This document shows positions 53,101 to 63,811 of a DNA stretch of 64,000 bases, in pieces. Position numbers and translations under genes: made by a program. The notes beneath the pieces were generated by a model that saw only the letters and a list, made by a program, of their open reading frames with translations, was not told where the DNA came from and searched no databases. Position 1 is the first letter of the stretch, and each line of letters begins with the position of its first letter. The stretch is from Owenia fusiformis (taxonomy: Eukaryota; Annelida; Polychaeta; Sabellida; Oweniidae), in NCBI GenBank assembly GCA_903813345.2, contig CAIIXF020000005.1:30071375-30135374 (forward strand), in the 5' to 3' direction.

Positions 53101-53188
53101 AACATTTTCACATATTCGTTGGTGACTTGAGCCCAGACATAGAAACACATCTGCTTAGGGAAGCTTTTACACCATACGGCGTGATCTC
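53101..53188 (+). CDS. TIA1: TIA1/TIAR-like gene, RRM2 first-half exon
   Basis: The acceptor is ttattttcAG and the donor GTAAGT. After completing the split Lys codon, the exon encodes HFHIFVGDLSPDIE followed by THLLREAFTPYGVI and the first two bases of a Ser codon. IFVGDL is the RNP2 motif of an RRM; the two aromatic/Ile positions line the RNA-binding sheet. The rest is helix 1 and strand 2 of RRM2, the main U-rich RNA-binding domain of TIA1/TIAR. Compared with vertebrate TIAR, which reads PEITTEDIKAAFAPFG at this place, substitutions are conservative. The exon is 88 bases (2 + 28 codons + 2), so its phase matches both neighbours exactly. Confidence 0.95.
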
Positions 53189-53740
53189 GTAAGTATATCT
53201 GGTTATCAGAATTTCTCAAATTTTTCTCTGTAATTTGAAATAACTTACTGATTTAGTGGCAGTTCTGTATATCCAAAGTGTGGAACGTATGCCTTGTTCT
53301 CTCTATTCCTTCCTTGTCATTCCAAATCATGATATTGAATAAATGGTTTGTTCACGGGAATATATGGACTATTCGCGATAGTTTTGTATCAAGTTCTGTT
53401 ATGCCCTCTCCTCTCGTTCTTTCCAACAAAGACTATGCAATAGATGTGTGAAGAAGGGAAGGCTTGATGTGGGAGTATTATATTGAACTGAAATTCAGCA
53501 TATTTGGGAAGTGATATATCAAGAATTAGGTGAGGTATATTATGAAATGAATACTCAACTTGTAAAGAAGATGCAAGGAAATGTTGCCAACTCTTTCAGG
53601 AGTTAAAGTGAACTAATTGTGAACAAACTGAAATATGTGCAAAGAATCAAACTATTTATGAAAAATGTGACTTTGTAGTTTATGGCTTTATTTCATTTGA
53701 CCACCCTGTGTTGCCTCCCTCCAGTTTCTCAAATAACTGT

Positions 53741-54200
53741 CTGTTAAACACCACAAATTGTGCAAAAAAGACAACAATCTACACAGCAAAGTCCGTGGAA
53801 CACAACAATCACCCAAACACAACAGTTTGTCAAACATAACACTTTCTCAAATACAACAGTTGCTCAAACACTACAGAATATAACACAGTGTTCTCCACAG
53901 GATGTTTTCTCAAGTGGGTGCAAAATTCTTATTTTCACAATTCAGAGAACAATTGGTCAAATATGCCCATTTTTCATGATTTCCTTGTTACCAGGTAGGT
54001 GCAAATAGATTTTCAGGTGGGTGCAAGGCTGTTTTAAAATCTCAGGTGGGTGCTACGCCCACTTGCTATAATGCTGGGGAGATCACTGTAACAGTTGCTC
54101 AAAAACAAGTTGCTTGAACATAACATAACACTTTCTCAACCACAATAATTTGTCAAGCATAACAGTTGCTCAAACATAGGTTTGTCAAAAACAACAGTTT
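53741..54200. repeat. Degenerate minisatellite (CAAACACAACAGTTGCT words) split by a MITE
   Basis: The words AACACAACAGTTTGTC, AAACATAACACTTTCTC and AATACAACAGTTGCTC recur at roughly 20-bp intervals at 53,741-53,880 and again at 54,089-54,200. The stretch between is the 203-bp CAGTG MITE, whose target duplication TAACA comes from the repeat unit itself. Confidence 0.75.
53886..54088 (+). mobile_element. MITE with CAGTGWTCTC termini, copy 2, inserted in a minisatellite
   Basis: The left end is CAGTGTTCTCCACAGGAT and the right end inverted is CAGTGATCTCCCCAGCAT. It is flanked by a perfect 5-bp direct repeat TAACA (53,881-53,885 and 54,089-54,093). The interior shares TTTTCACAATTCAGA and AGATTTTCAGGTGGGTGCAA with the 61.3-kb copy. 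Confidence 0.82.
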
Positions 54201-54208
54201 CTCATATA

Positions 54209-54390
54209 CAATGGAACATGTATATCTGAATACCTGTCTAATCTGAACACTTCCCAATCTGAACACTTTTTTCGGTCCCATTTTTTCCTCCCATTGACTC
54301 TCATGTTAAAAAAACTGGAAATGTGAACACCTCCTAATCTGAACGCTTTAAGCCAGCCTCAATGGCGTTCGGATTAGACAGGTTTTACTG
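54209..54390. mobile_element. TA-flanked MITE (CAGTAAAACYTG termini), copy 4
   Basis: The right tip is CAGGTTTTACTG-TA and the left tip diverged (TA-CAATGGAACATG). The interior word is TCTGAACACTT or CTAATCTGAACGC instead of GTGAACACC, so this copy belongs to a sister subfamily. It lies directly after the interrupted minisatellite. Confidence 0.7.
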
Positions 54391-57300
54391 TACATGATTA
54401 CATGTACAATATTTTCTCAAACAACATTCTTTATCAGACTTAATGCAAAACTTGCCATATTCTTACTCTTTAGTAATATTCAATTTATGTTTCTGTGCTC
54501 ATTCACCTGAATGATTAACCTTCTCTTCAAGTCCATTAGACAATTTGATATCGGGTAAAACTATGTAAAAATGATTTATTTTACATTGCTTGGAACAATA
54601 TGCAATGTGACTCATAAATGGACTTAAGAGTTGAGAGCCTGAACTAACGCCATAGTGGTCATTAGTTTGTTTAGGAATGGGATTGAAAAATGACAAAGTC
54701 TATCAGTTTTCCAAACAGTTAGGCACTCTTCCATAAAATAACAGATATTTAGACCCCACAGTAGAAATTGATAACTTCAAACATTTTTTCAATTGAATCA
54801 TCATGAAATAGATAAGTATGTAAGTATGGTACTTTCTCCAAATTATTTTTCATTATTGTAATGTTTTCAAGTAATAATTCACCCTGTGCTATTGATCATA
54901 GAAAAATTAATAATTCCATATAAGTAGAATGGGACATGCGAATCATAGAATCTGCTATTATTACATGGTATATAATTGCAATTTAGATTATATTTTTGCA
55001 TGATGGTACCGATTTCGGAATTTACACATAATCATGAATGAGAAATTGATCAATTTTATATTATAATCTTCAATGCAGTAATCTAAACGTATGTTCAAAG
55101 TTGTAATTGGAATTACTGAGAAATTATTTTTTTGATGAGACTAGTTTTTTCACGTGGAGTCGGTAGTAAACGAGATTAATCATGTGAAATAGTTGGAAAT
55201 GATTACAAAGAAAGCTTGCTCTATGACCTATGTCCATTTGTTATTTTTACAGCTAAAGTAATTGTGTCGCCTGTCCGTATTCTATATTTTAGTAAAGCTG
55301 TCAGAGTTCTTAATTATTTAGTATAATGTAATAACAGACAGTTTCAATTGATTTAAGTATTGGCGAAAGCAATTCTTGATACGCTATTATAACTAAGACA
55401 TTAATCCAGATGCGCAAATAGCCCTAATGTAATATGTCAAGAAAGTCAAATACTGTTCTTATAGGATAATTGGGGATCATGTCAAAGCCTAAATACATGC
55501 CAAACCACAATGTTTGTTTCGTTTTGAGCCCCCTCCCTCGTCTAAAACTGAAAAATGATTTCTAAATGATTGAAAGTTTTATCCAGTCCCACTCCAAAAT
55601 AGTCTATTTTCTTTTTCTTTTTTGTTAGTTATGTTTTATGAGAAATCCATTCTTGTTTTTGAATACCATTTATGCAGCTGTTTGACCAAGTGATTCTTTA
55701 CATGGAAATGGGTTCACTTCATTCTAACAAGAAATGTCTTGATCTGAAACATTCGATTCACGTAATAATGAAATATTAAGTTAACACATTTATCCCAATT
55801 AGTTTCAGTATACACGCCGCTACAAGAATCGGACGAATCATAATTTAATTTTAAACGCAAGAGATCTTCCGTGGCATTCTCGGTTCATAGCCTCGTGCGT
55901 ATTTATCATATTTCTCTGGGAATATTGCAAGTCGTATTTCAAGAGGAAATAAATGAAATCAATGAAACTAACACCTCACTCATTACCACGCTGAATTAAA
56001 ATGTTTGATTTTTTAGTACTTTCTGATATCCTTGATGACATAGGTTTTGTACTTATATAATGTAAATTCTGTTCCTTACATTAAGTTATGAATTGAATTA
56101 TTGCATAATTATTTTTATTGATATTTTGAGATGTGTAAATACTATCAATGTCTCTACTTTGTGGAGGAATCAATACAGGAACTTTAGTACTTCATATTAT
56201 TATTGGGGGCACCTGAATCCATTATGGATCAATTTTCTCCTGAAGTTTATGCTGATCTTGTTTAGGTAGACAGAATGGGAGAAATTTTACTTGTTGTAGT
56301 CTGCCTTCCTTAAGAGAGAAAATGGGAAAACAGATTATGCCAAAATTATTTCAATTTTAGAATCTTCTCTTGTGCCTAATTTTTAGAATCAAAACAGGTT
56401 GTACCTGAATTGTTTATCGTATTTTTTTTAATAATAGAAACTCATCGTGAGTGAATGAATTTTGAGATCTGATCAATTATGTTTAAACATGAATTTATTG
56501 CACAGTATAAAAGTTGGTGTTTTGTATGGTTGAAACGATTCAGGTCATAGCCTATTGCTGTCTTGGGCACTATTCAGACACTTCCAATATGGAGGAAAAG
56601 ATTACGACTTTGGATTTAATGACCCCGGGGTCCCTTGTGATTGGTGATAAAACATTACTAAGCAATTATGAAATCAACCCACGAGGAAAGTATCTTGGCA
56701 CACATTTTGAAATACAAAGTTGGGTTGAAAATATAGTTATTAAGTAACTGCCATGCAAAAGACATGCTAGTTGGTATTTAATAAGACATGTTTTAGACAG
56801 TAGAAAATTGAGTGTTATGTTCATATAGAGAAACATTTGGACTGCGCTTGAGCTGAGTAGAATTTTGAGCCGGGTCGATCTTTGAATATTTTAAGGCTTT
56901 GAGTATATTGAAATATTAGCTTGTATCTCAGAGGGCCAATGGTCCATATCAAGAATAGACTTAATGTCATCCTCTCAATGTTCATTCTCTTATATGTTGA
57001 TTGGTGGCCTTAAATTCTCAATTTAGAGGGATGTTGCTGCATATGAATTTCATGAAAATTAATTGACTTCGTTTCTGGACTTTGTGGTTCGGTGCAATTT
57101 GAATTAATGTTGTTGATCTCTTATGATACAAACCCTTGTGATTATGAATTTTTATGATGCACGATGCATCAAAGGGTTATATCTTTGTTATCTCAATATT
57201 TTCAAATTTTCTCCCAGAGATGGTATTAGTGAAAAGGCCATTGTCTCACTGTGTAATAATGAAGAATATTCCCCAAAGATTCCCCCTGGAAGACATCAAA

Positions 57301-58309
57301 GAGTGATCATCTTGCAAGCTTTGAATATTTCATAGGTTAATTCAAATCCATGTAATGACTGATAATCACGATATACAGAATTAGTTCCTGATATGGATAT
57401 GAATGTTGAAGAAGAACATTTGCAGGTACCCTCGGGTAATTTAGTCGCTTTGTTGTCAATTCAGTTTTCAAATGTCACCCTAGACTAGATTATTCTACAA
57501 TTTTGAATTTCTCAGATTTTCACATAATGTCTTTGCTTATTCCAGTCTTTTTAGTGTAATTGAACCATAATATCTACTGCCATTCATGATTCTTAGTAAT
57601 GAGTTATTACCATCAAAATACCCCAGGTGAAGATACCAAACTCATAAAACATATTTTAGAACAATTTCGCATTAGCCTGTTTATAGGCTATTCTCAAACG
57701 TGAAAGATGAAATATCAACAGATGTCCCTATGGGGCTGTATCACTCAGTTTTACCACTAACCATGTATCCTAATGATCAATCTACCTGATTGGCTATTTT
57801 AAAATTAATGACTTTTGGATATTGACGATTGCTTGGGACCATTTTGAAAACATGTTTGGGACGCATAAGGCTCGAAACGATGTTCTTGGGATTAGTGAAG
57901 ATAATGGTTATGCCACCCTATAGGTTTTAAGTGCGTCTGTAACAAGCTTGAGGGCCTCATTTATCTCCAGTGTCTAACAAAAACAATAAATTAATAAGAT
58001 AATGGAACTATTTTATGAGCTTTCATAAATATATAAATGATGTAGAAGAATTTCATTAGCTTGGTCCAGAAGCCATTGTTTATCTTGGTTTTATATGCAT
58101 AATACTAGGAAGAAAAATGAAACAAACAATTTAAAACAACTGCGACAGTGGCGGCATTCTTATAATAAGATCACCATTTAGGCTAATTATATGAATTCTG
58201 TATAGTTTGAACAGGACTTGTGTTTTGCATAAAATGCCAATTTAATAATTAGGCTATTAAATATATAATTAAGTATATTTATTTATTTATTAAATATTAC
58301 AGTAAAACC

Positions 58310-58439
58310 TGAACATAGGAAACACATTTAGAACTACGAAAAGTGTTCACTGCTTAAGGGAGTTCAATATTATATTTATTAGGGATAGCTGTTCACTAGA
58401 ATTTAATGAGATATATGTTATCTAAGACATGTTTTACTG
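58310..58439. mobile_element. TA-flanked MITE (CAGTAAAACYTG termini), copy 5 (short)
   Basis: TA-CAGTAAAACCTG at the left and CATGTTTTACTG-TA at the right, with both tips intact. The interior is reduced to 130 bp in total and keeps AGTGTTCACTG and CTGTTCACTAGA. Confidence 0.78.
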
Positions 58440-60127
58440 TATTCACCACAAAAGTTCTATTGTATTTACCTCAAAAGTGTAAATGTGTAGCTCAGTATAA
58501 GTGGGATGTTTATTTAAGTGTAAATAGTGTATTTTAAGTGTAATAGATGAATTTATTGTTTCTAAGTTGGTTTGTGTTTTGCTCCCCAGGTGGCGCCTAC
58601 TGCAGTGTACCAAAACATAAGCATTGGCCAGGCTATGTATGCCTTTATTATCATATTTTATTATCATATTTTATATTATCATTATCTTATTACTTCGCTA
58701 ACAATCACCTTGAGGGAAAATTCAAGGAAAATGCAAATGTTTTATTTGGTATATTGATACTTGAAATCGTGAATTTGTCAGTGTACTATTAACCTTCTAT
58801 TAAAATGTGTAAATTAGTGAATTTCCTGAAGTTTCCCTTGGGATTTTTGTTTCCATTTAAATTTTCTTTTGTTTATTTACTTTATTTTTATATTATCATC
58901 TTATCATCGACAATGATATTAACATTGTTCATTTTATAATAAGCATCATTTTATCTAATACAGCTATTGTAATAATAAGGTTATTTTATTCTGTCTTCTT
59001 AATCATGACCAGTTTATACCACATCATACTTTTATTAAAAATTAAATCATTAGAACTTCTGCCATTTTTTCGATAGAACTGTACTAACATATTAGCAAAA
59101 AATGATTAGAACAAAAGTTGAGTACTTGTGTTCTTGTATACTTGGATCGAATCTTGTTCATTTGATATTTTTATGTCACAGTGATGATTGTATATATTGG
59201 TTGTAGTCTGTGGTATTTCAGTATGGAAACTGACTAATCTGGGTATTTTGGCAATGTTAATGTTACATGGTTCAGAATTTTTCTATATTTTGTGTTCTGT
59301 TTTCAACATCTCACCTCAATGTTGTCTTGTGAATTTTTGCATCATGTTCTGCGAAAACAGAAATATTTTAAAACGTTTTCTTCTAAAACTATTTGAGGCT
59401 ACCAGTCACCAGGCTAGACTGTTTCGATGTATTTTTCCAATGTTGATTCAAAATCATGAATTGAAACATCTTTATGTTTTGTTCATTCTTTTTCTCTTGT
59501 GTTTTTCCTATTTCTCAATGCTTATGTTCAGTGCGCAGAAGGCAGTAGAGAATTTGACTGAATTTGCCACTTCGTATCATAAAATTTTATCCACCTTTCA
59601 AAAATGAATATTGTCAAGTGTTCAAGGGGTGTGGGTTTTGAATATTATATATTATTCATTTCTTTATTATGGATAATATTTTGGGGTGAAAAGAAACTGT
59701 ACCAGATCGCAGCCATTGAGCAAGCAGTGTCTTTTTATACTGCTTCATCTATTTCATTTACGCCAGAAACAAAAAATTTATGTTGGTCACTTTGGCTTGG
59801 GATCATATGTTAAACATCTTTGGGAATATGTTCTTTTCCTGGAATAAATTAAACGGTCAGGTTCAGAAAATGAAACATCCTACATTCAAAGTGAATTTTG
59901 CAAATTATATTACCAAAATTGAGGTTATTTTCGATTTTCCGCTTATGAACTTGACCTGTTGTTTCAGTGAAACCCTGAGGATTTACCAAGAAATTATGTC
60001 ACAAGTTTCTATATATTAAGAGAAAATACCGGAGATTCATTCATTTATCAAATTGTTTAGTTAGATGATAGGAAAATATTATCTCTATTTATTCTTAGTT
60101 GTTGAATATATTTTCTTTTGTTTTCAG

Positions 60128-60203
60128 AGACTGTAAAATAATTCGTGATCCACAGACACTCAAGTCAAAAGGCTACGGTTTTGTCTCATTTGTGAAAAAA
60201 GAG
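60128..60203 (+). CDS. TIA1: TIA1/TIAR-like gene, RRM2 second-half exon (last exon in window)
   Basis: The acceptor is tgttttcAG and the donor GAG|GTAAGT. The exon's first base completes the split Ser; it then encodes DCKIIRDPQTLKSK and GYGFVSFVKKE. KGYGFVSF is the RNP1 motif of RRM2, with both aromatic residues that stack on RNA bases. In relatives the protein continues with an (AE)AENAI helix, the end of RRM2 and RRM3. I see no such exon between 60,204 and 64,000, so the gene runs out of the window on the right. Together the four exons total 321 bases (107 codons) with no stop and consistent phases. Confidence 0.95.
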
Positions 60204-60312
60204 GTAAGTTACTTAATACACGCTGCTATGGTGTTGCTATTGTGGCGCTATACACCAGTCTTCTCGTTATTATGGTTATGATTTTCCTACAGCAACACAT
60301 TTCTCTTTTTTT

Positions 60313-60441
60313 TATGTCACCATCACAGGCTGCAACATAATGTCATAGTCTCCAACTATTTTGTGGACAGTGTTTGGTGTTTGGCTGCTGGCATTTGTAA
60401 CAAATGGAAGGTGGTGACTTTTTGCATGTTTATGACTTGTT
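60313..60441 (+). repeat. Short Helitron-like repeat, copy 7
   Basis: Starts TATGTCACCATCACAGGCTG; the middle is TTTTGTGGACAGTGTTTGG; it ends TTTGCATGTTTATGACTTG. It sits about 110 bp after the last TIA1-like exon. Confidence 0.65.
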
Positions 60442-61325
60442 ATGGTGTTAATTTGGGAACATAATTTGTCATCCAGTATTTGTTTTATTATGCACCTCCA
60501 AATCAAAGTTAAGTGGAGTACTTACTGGAGTACAGGCTTAAACTGTCGTTTAGTTGACATTATTTTGACATTTATTTATTTTTTCTTTCAAAACTCAGAC
60601 GACTTCCGGCCAGTTTATTCGCTATACTGGACGAAAATATTTGCCCCGGGAATTTAATTTTTATTTATTCGAGACGTTCTTGCTGAATTATATGTAACTT
60701 TTGAATGATAAGGGTAATTGTGATTGATTAAGTTCATTTTTTTCTTCTATTTTCCGCCAGTTTCAGATGTAAGCTTTAAGTAGTACTCCAGTTATTAAGA
60801 AATAAAACTCTGAAGTGGGAATGTTGCAAAAACATTGAAAAAAATATCCGACCCTTTTTCTTGAAAGGGTCAGATATTAAAAAAATATCCGGCAGTTTTC
60901 AGAAAAGAGCAGAGTATTGCCAAATTACAAGCAACTAAGAACCAATCAGATTTGAGTATTTTAATGAGGTGCATAATAAAATGATATAGCACTGCAATAG
61001 CAAGAGTATTATACTAATGTTTTTGTGGTGCCATATCATTACTTGTTGAACACATTTTTGCAACTCTTGTGATCACTATTTGAACTCTTGTTTTGTTTCT
61101 ATGGTCTTGCTGTTGCTATAGGAACTTATTTCTTGTCACTATGGTTACAATATATGTTAATGATTAAAACCATCACATCATTTCATCAATACTGATAACA
61201 ACAAGCAATAATATATTATATAGAACTGTGAAGTATTGAGTCATGCTAAGTAGTGAAAAGCTGATATAATGAATATTTCATGAAGAAGGCTTTTGTCACT
61301 GCGTGCATGCATATGGAATATTCTT

Positions 61326-61499
61326 CAGTGATCTCACCAGGATTTTTTCTCAGGTGGGTGCAAAATTCTCATTTTCACAATTCAGACCAAAATTTGTCAA
61401 AATATGCCAATTTTTCATGATTTTTCTCATTTTCAATTGGGTGGAAATGGATTTTCAGGTGGGTGCAAACCACTTGCTTTAATGCTGGGGAGATCACTG
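61326..61499 (+). mobile_element. MITE with CAGTGWTCTC termini, copy 3
   Basis: The ends are CAGTGATCTCACCAGGA and, inverted, CAGTGATCTCCCCAGCA. It is flanked by a perfect 5-bp direct repeat TTCTT (61,321-61,325 and 61,500-61,504). It is 174 bp long with no coding capacity. CAGTG...CACTG ends recall hAT-type elements, but their usual duplication is 8 bp, so the superfamily is uncertain. Confidence 0.82.
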
Positions 61500-62194
61500 T
61501 TCTTGATTAAATCAAACCTAATCTAGGCTATTGTTGTCATATTTTGTCCATATACTAAAACATAAAACAAAATTATTAGTATTTTCATTGATCAACAGAA
61601 TACTTTTGATCATCATTTTTCACTGAATCCTAATGTGAATATGAAAAGAGATATTTAGTGTACCAAAAAACCGCAATAGGAAATCCAAATACTGTAGTTT
61701 TTTATAACATTGCTAAAATGAGAAATTTAGACATTCTGTATTATCAATTTGTAAATATACAATATTCAGTGAGGAAATTTTTTCTTATTAATTAGTTTCA
61801 CATCAACTGATTTCTTTTTTCCTCTTCTCAAAGAATATTCATACCTTAAAAATTGCTATACAGTAATTAGTTGGAATTTCCTCTATCTATCTGGAAGTTA
61901 TTCTGAGAGAAGCTCAAATATTTGAACAGGTCCTGCAGAGACAGCTAAATAGAATCAAAATGTTTTTCTAGACATAATAATCGCTATCACATCAAATATA
62001 GATGAGCAGATTTTAAATGCTTGTTCGAGCTTTTTGATAGCATGAATATTTTATTGTGGGCATTGGTGCATATCTTATCACGTGGATATATCCAATAAAG
62101 GTGCTAACCTATATGTAACACATGGATGCCCGTGGTTGTAACTGACACTTTGTTAATTTGATCCTTTGAATGTTTTATGGTGATGTATAGATCA

Positions 62195-62485
62195 GCTTCC
62201 TTATGGACCAGGTCTTGAGTTTCTTTTTTGAGAATGATGTCTTGAGGTCCTTCGTTTTGGATGATGTCTTGAGTTCTTTCCTTTTGAATGATGTTTTGAA
62301 GCTTCCTTTTGGGTGAGGTTTTGAGTTCCTTCTTTGTGAATGATGTCTTGAATTCCTTCCTTTTGGATGATGTCTTGAGTTCCTTCCTTGCGGATAAGCT
62401 ATTGAGTTCCTTCTTTGTGAATGATGTCTTGAGTTCCTTCCTTTTGGATGATGTCTTGAATTCCTTCCTTGCGGATGAGGTATGC
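62195..62485. repeat. 27-bp minisatellite with an 81-bp higher-order period
   Basis: The unit is TTGAGTTCCTTCCTTTTGGA plus TGATGTC (27 bp). Three variants can be told apart by their middle: TTTGTGAATGATGTC, TTTTGGATGATGTC and TTGCGGATAAG/TGAG. They occur in the order A-B-C, A-B-C from about 62,323 to 62,484. Because 27 is divisible by three, frames stay open on both strands. The longest is 210 codons on the minus strand, ending in nine-residue KELKTSSKR-type repeats. I regard this as a by-product of the repeat. Confidence 0.85.
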
Positions 62486-62944
62486 ATCTTCTTTTGAATG
62501 ATGTCCAGAGCACTTTCTTTGTGGACTCCGTATGGAGCCTTGAAAGATTTTTCCTCGTAAACTGAGTATGTTCCTGCATTATTGTACTGTGATATTTTGC
62601 TCTTAGTAATATGAATATGTAAAAAAAGTAAACCCCAAACCCTTGCAAGTTTTATATTACGGGTAATTCTTTTAGTATTGGAGAATATTTTGTAAGAGTC
62701 AATGGGAGAGGAAAACAGCCAATGAAATACTAGCACATCATCATATGATCTCTGACTTGGAATTCTCTGTGCTTAAGTGATAACCGATTTTCAGTGTTTA
62801 CATGTAACAGAATATCAGAATTGTCTCATAAATGATATAAAGGGAATGCTGGTTTGATAGTCCTGTATTTTCAGAGACAAATGTAACTTTTTCCACATAT
62901 AGTTTAAAGGCTTCTACGGGGCTGTTGGAAAAATATTGATTACC

Positions 62945-63016
62945 AAACAAGTGTTCACTGTAAAGAGGTGTTTACTTAATGCATACTATATGGGTGTTCA
63001 CATAAGAGTTTTGTCA
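62945..63016. repeat. Remnant of the GTGTTCACT MITE family
   Basis: AAGTGTTCACTGTAAAGAGG and GGGTGTTCACATAAGAG match the interior of the TA-flanked MITEs. The tips are not recognisable. Confidence 0.4.
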
Positions 63017-63624
63017 TATTTTATGATACAAGGAATTAAATCATACAAGACATATAAATGTCAGCCAACTGCCAGACTTGAATCTCTGATACATTCACTG
63101 AAGCTTGGCATGTAATTTGTTTGGTTTGGTGGCATAGCAGTGTCATATGGATTTGATTTAGGCCAGATATATAGTTTGATTATCATGTTTTGTATTGTAT
63201 GAGCCATTTTCTCTTTGAGTGCACTACTAAATTTTCTTTCGTTTTGTTTTGCATCATAAACATGCCCCTGTCCACTATATCCTAACCACATGTTTGGGAT
63301 ATTGATTGGATGTATGGAGTTGATTGGAGTATGGGGGTGGGTTGAGTTTTAATGCGAGACCAATAGAGGTGGGGGGGGGTCATTTTGGATTGCCATTGCT
63401 GACTCCATCTTGACTTGTCAATCCCAAAGAAAAGTGATTTCTTGTAAAGGCTGATTTCTGGAAGAACTGGAGATGCTCTTCGGGAGATACAAGTATGTTA
63501 TATTGTTAGATTGTCAAGTCCCAAATGTAAGATAATATTTGGTCTTTATGTTTGACCTTATTTGCAAATTATGATGACATTTAGTTGATTTTTATTATAT
63601 CTCTACATCCTTTCAGATGATTTT

Positions 63625-63710
63625 ACTCATTTCCAAGTTGGTGAAAATTAGTTTTCAAGGGTGCATAGAAGTGCAAATTGGTTTTTTAAGTGGGTGCAAA
63701 TAGGTTTCAA
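63625..63710 (+). repeat. Internal fragment of the GGTGGGTGCAAA MITE family
   Basis: Carries TTTTCAAGGGTGCATAG and TTTTTAAGTGGGTGCAAA, matching the interior of the copies at 53.9 and 61.3 kb. No termini are seen. Confidence 0.45.
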
Positions 63711-63717
63711 CGGTATC

Positions 63718-63811
63718 TGGTCAACTCGGACCCTAGTTAACTCGGACCCTAGTCAACTTGGACCCTAGTTAACTCGGACCCTAGTCAACTCGGACCCTAG
63801 TTAACTTGGAC
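63718..63811. repeat. 16-bp tandem repeat (GTCAACTCGGACCCTA)
   Basis: About six copies of a 16-bp unit alternate between GTCAAC and GTTAAC starts and between CTCGGACC and CTTGGACC. This gives a partly 32-bp period. The copies are nearly identical, so the array is young. It is far more GC-rich than its surroundings. Confidence 0.9.

Larger units (their letters stand above)
53189..60127 (+). other. TIA1-like intron splitting RRM2 (6.9 kb)
   Basis: GTAAGT...ttcAG intron. It holds the interrupted minisatellite and two MITEs at 53.74-54.39 kb and a further MITE at 58.31-58.44 kb. I recognise nothing in 54.4-58.3 kb. 59,188-60,019 carries overlapping open frames with no recognisable domain (see findings). 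Confidence 0.8.

Noticed and set aside
62195-62485. Tandem 27-bp units as a CRISPR array
   Set aside because: Units are directly joined with no unique spacers, and the sequence is from an animal genome.
62104-62736. 210-codon minus-strand open frame as a protein gene
   Set aside because: Nearly half is made of a 27-bp minisatellite, which keeps several frames open on both strands. No recognisable domain and no splice or promoter context.
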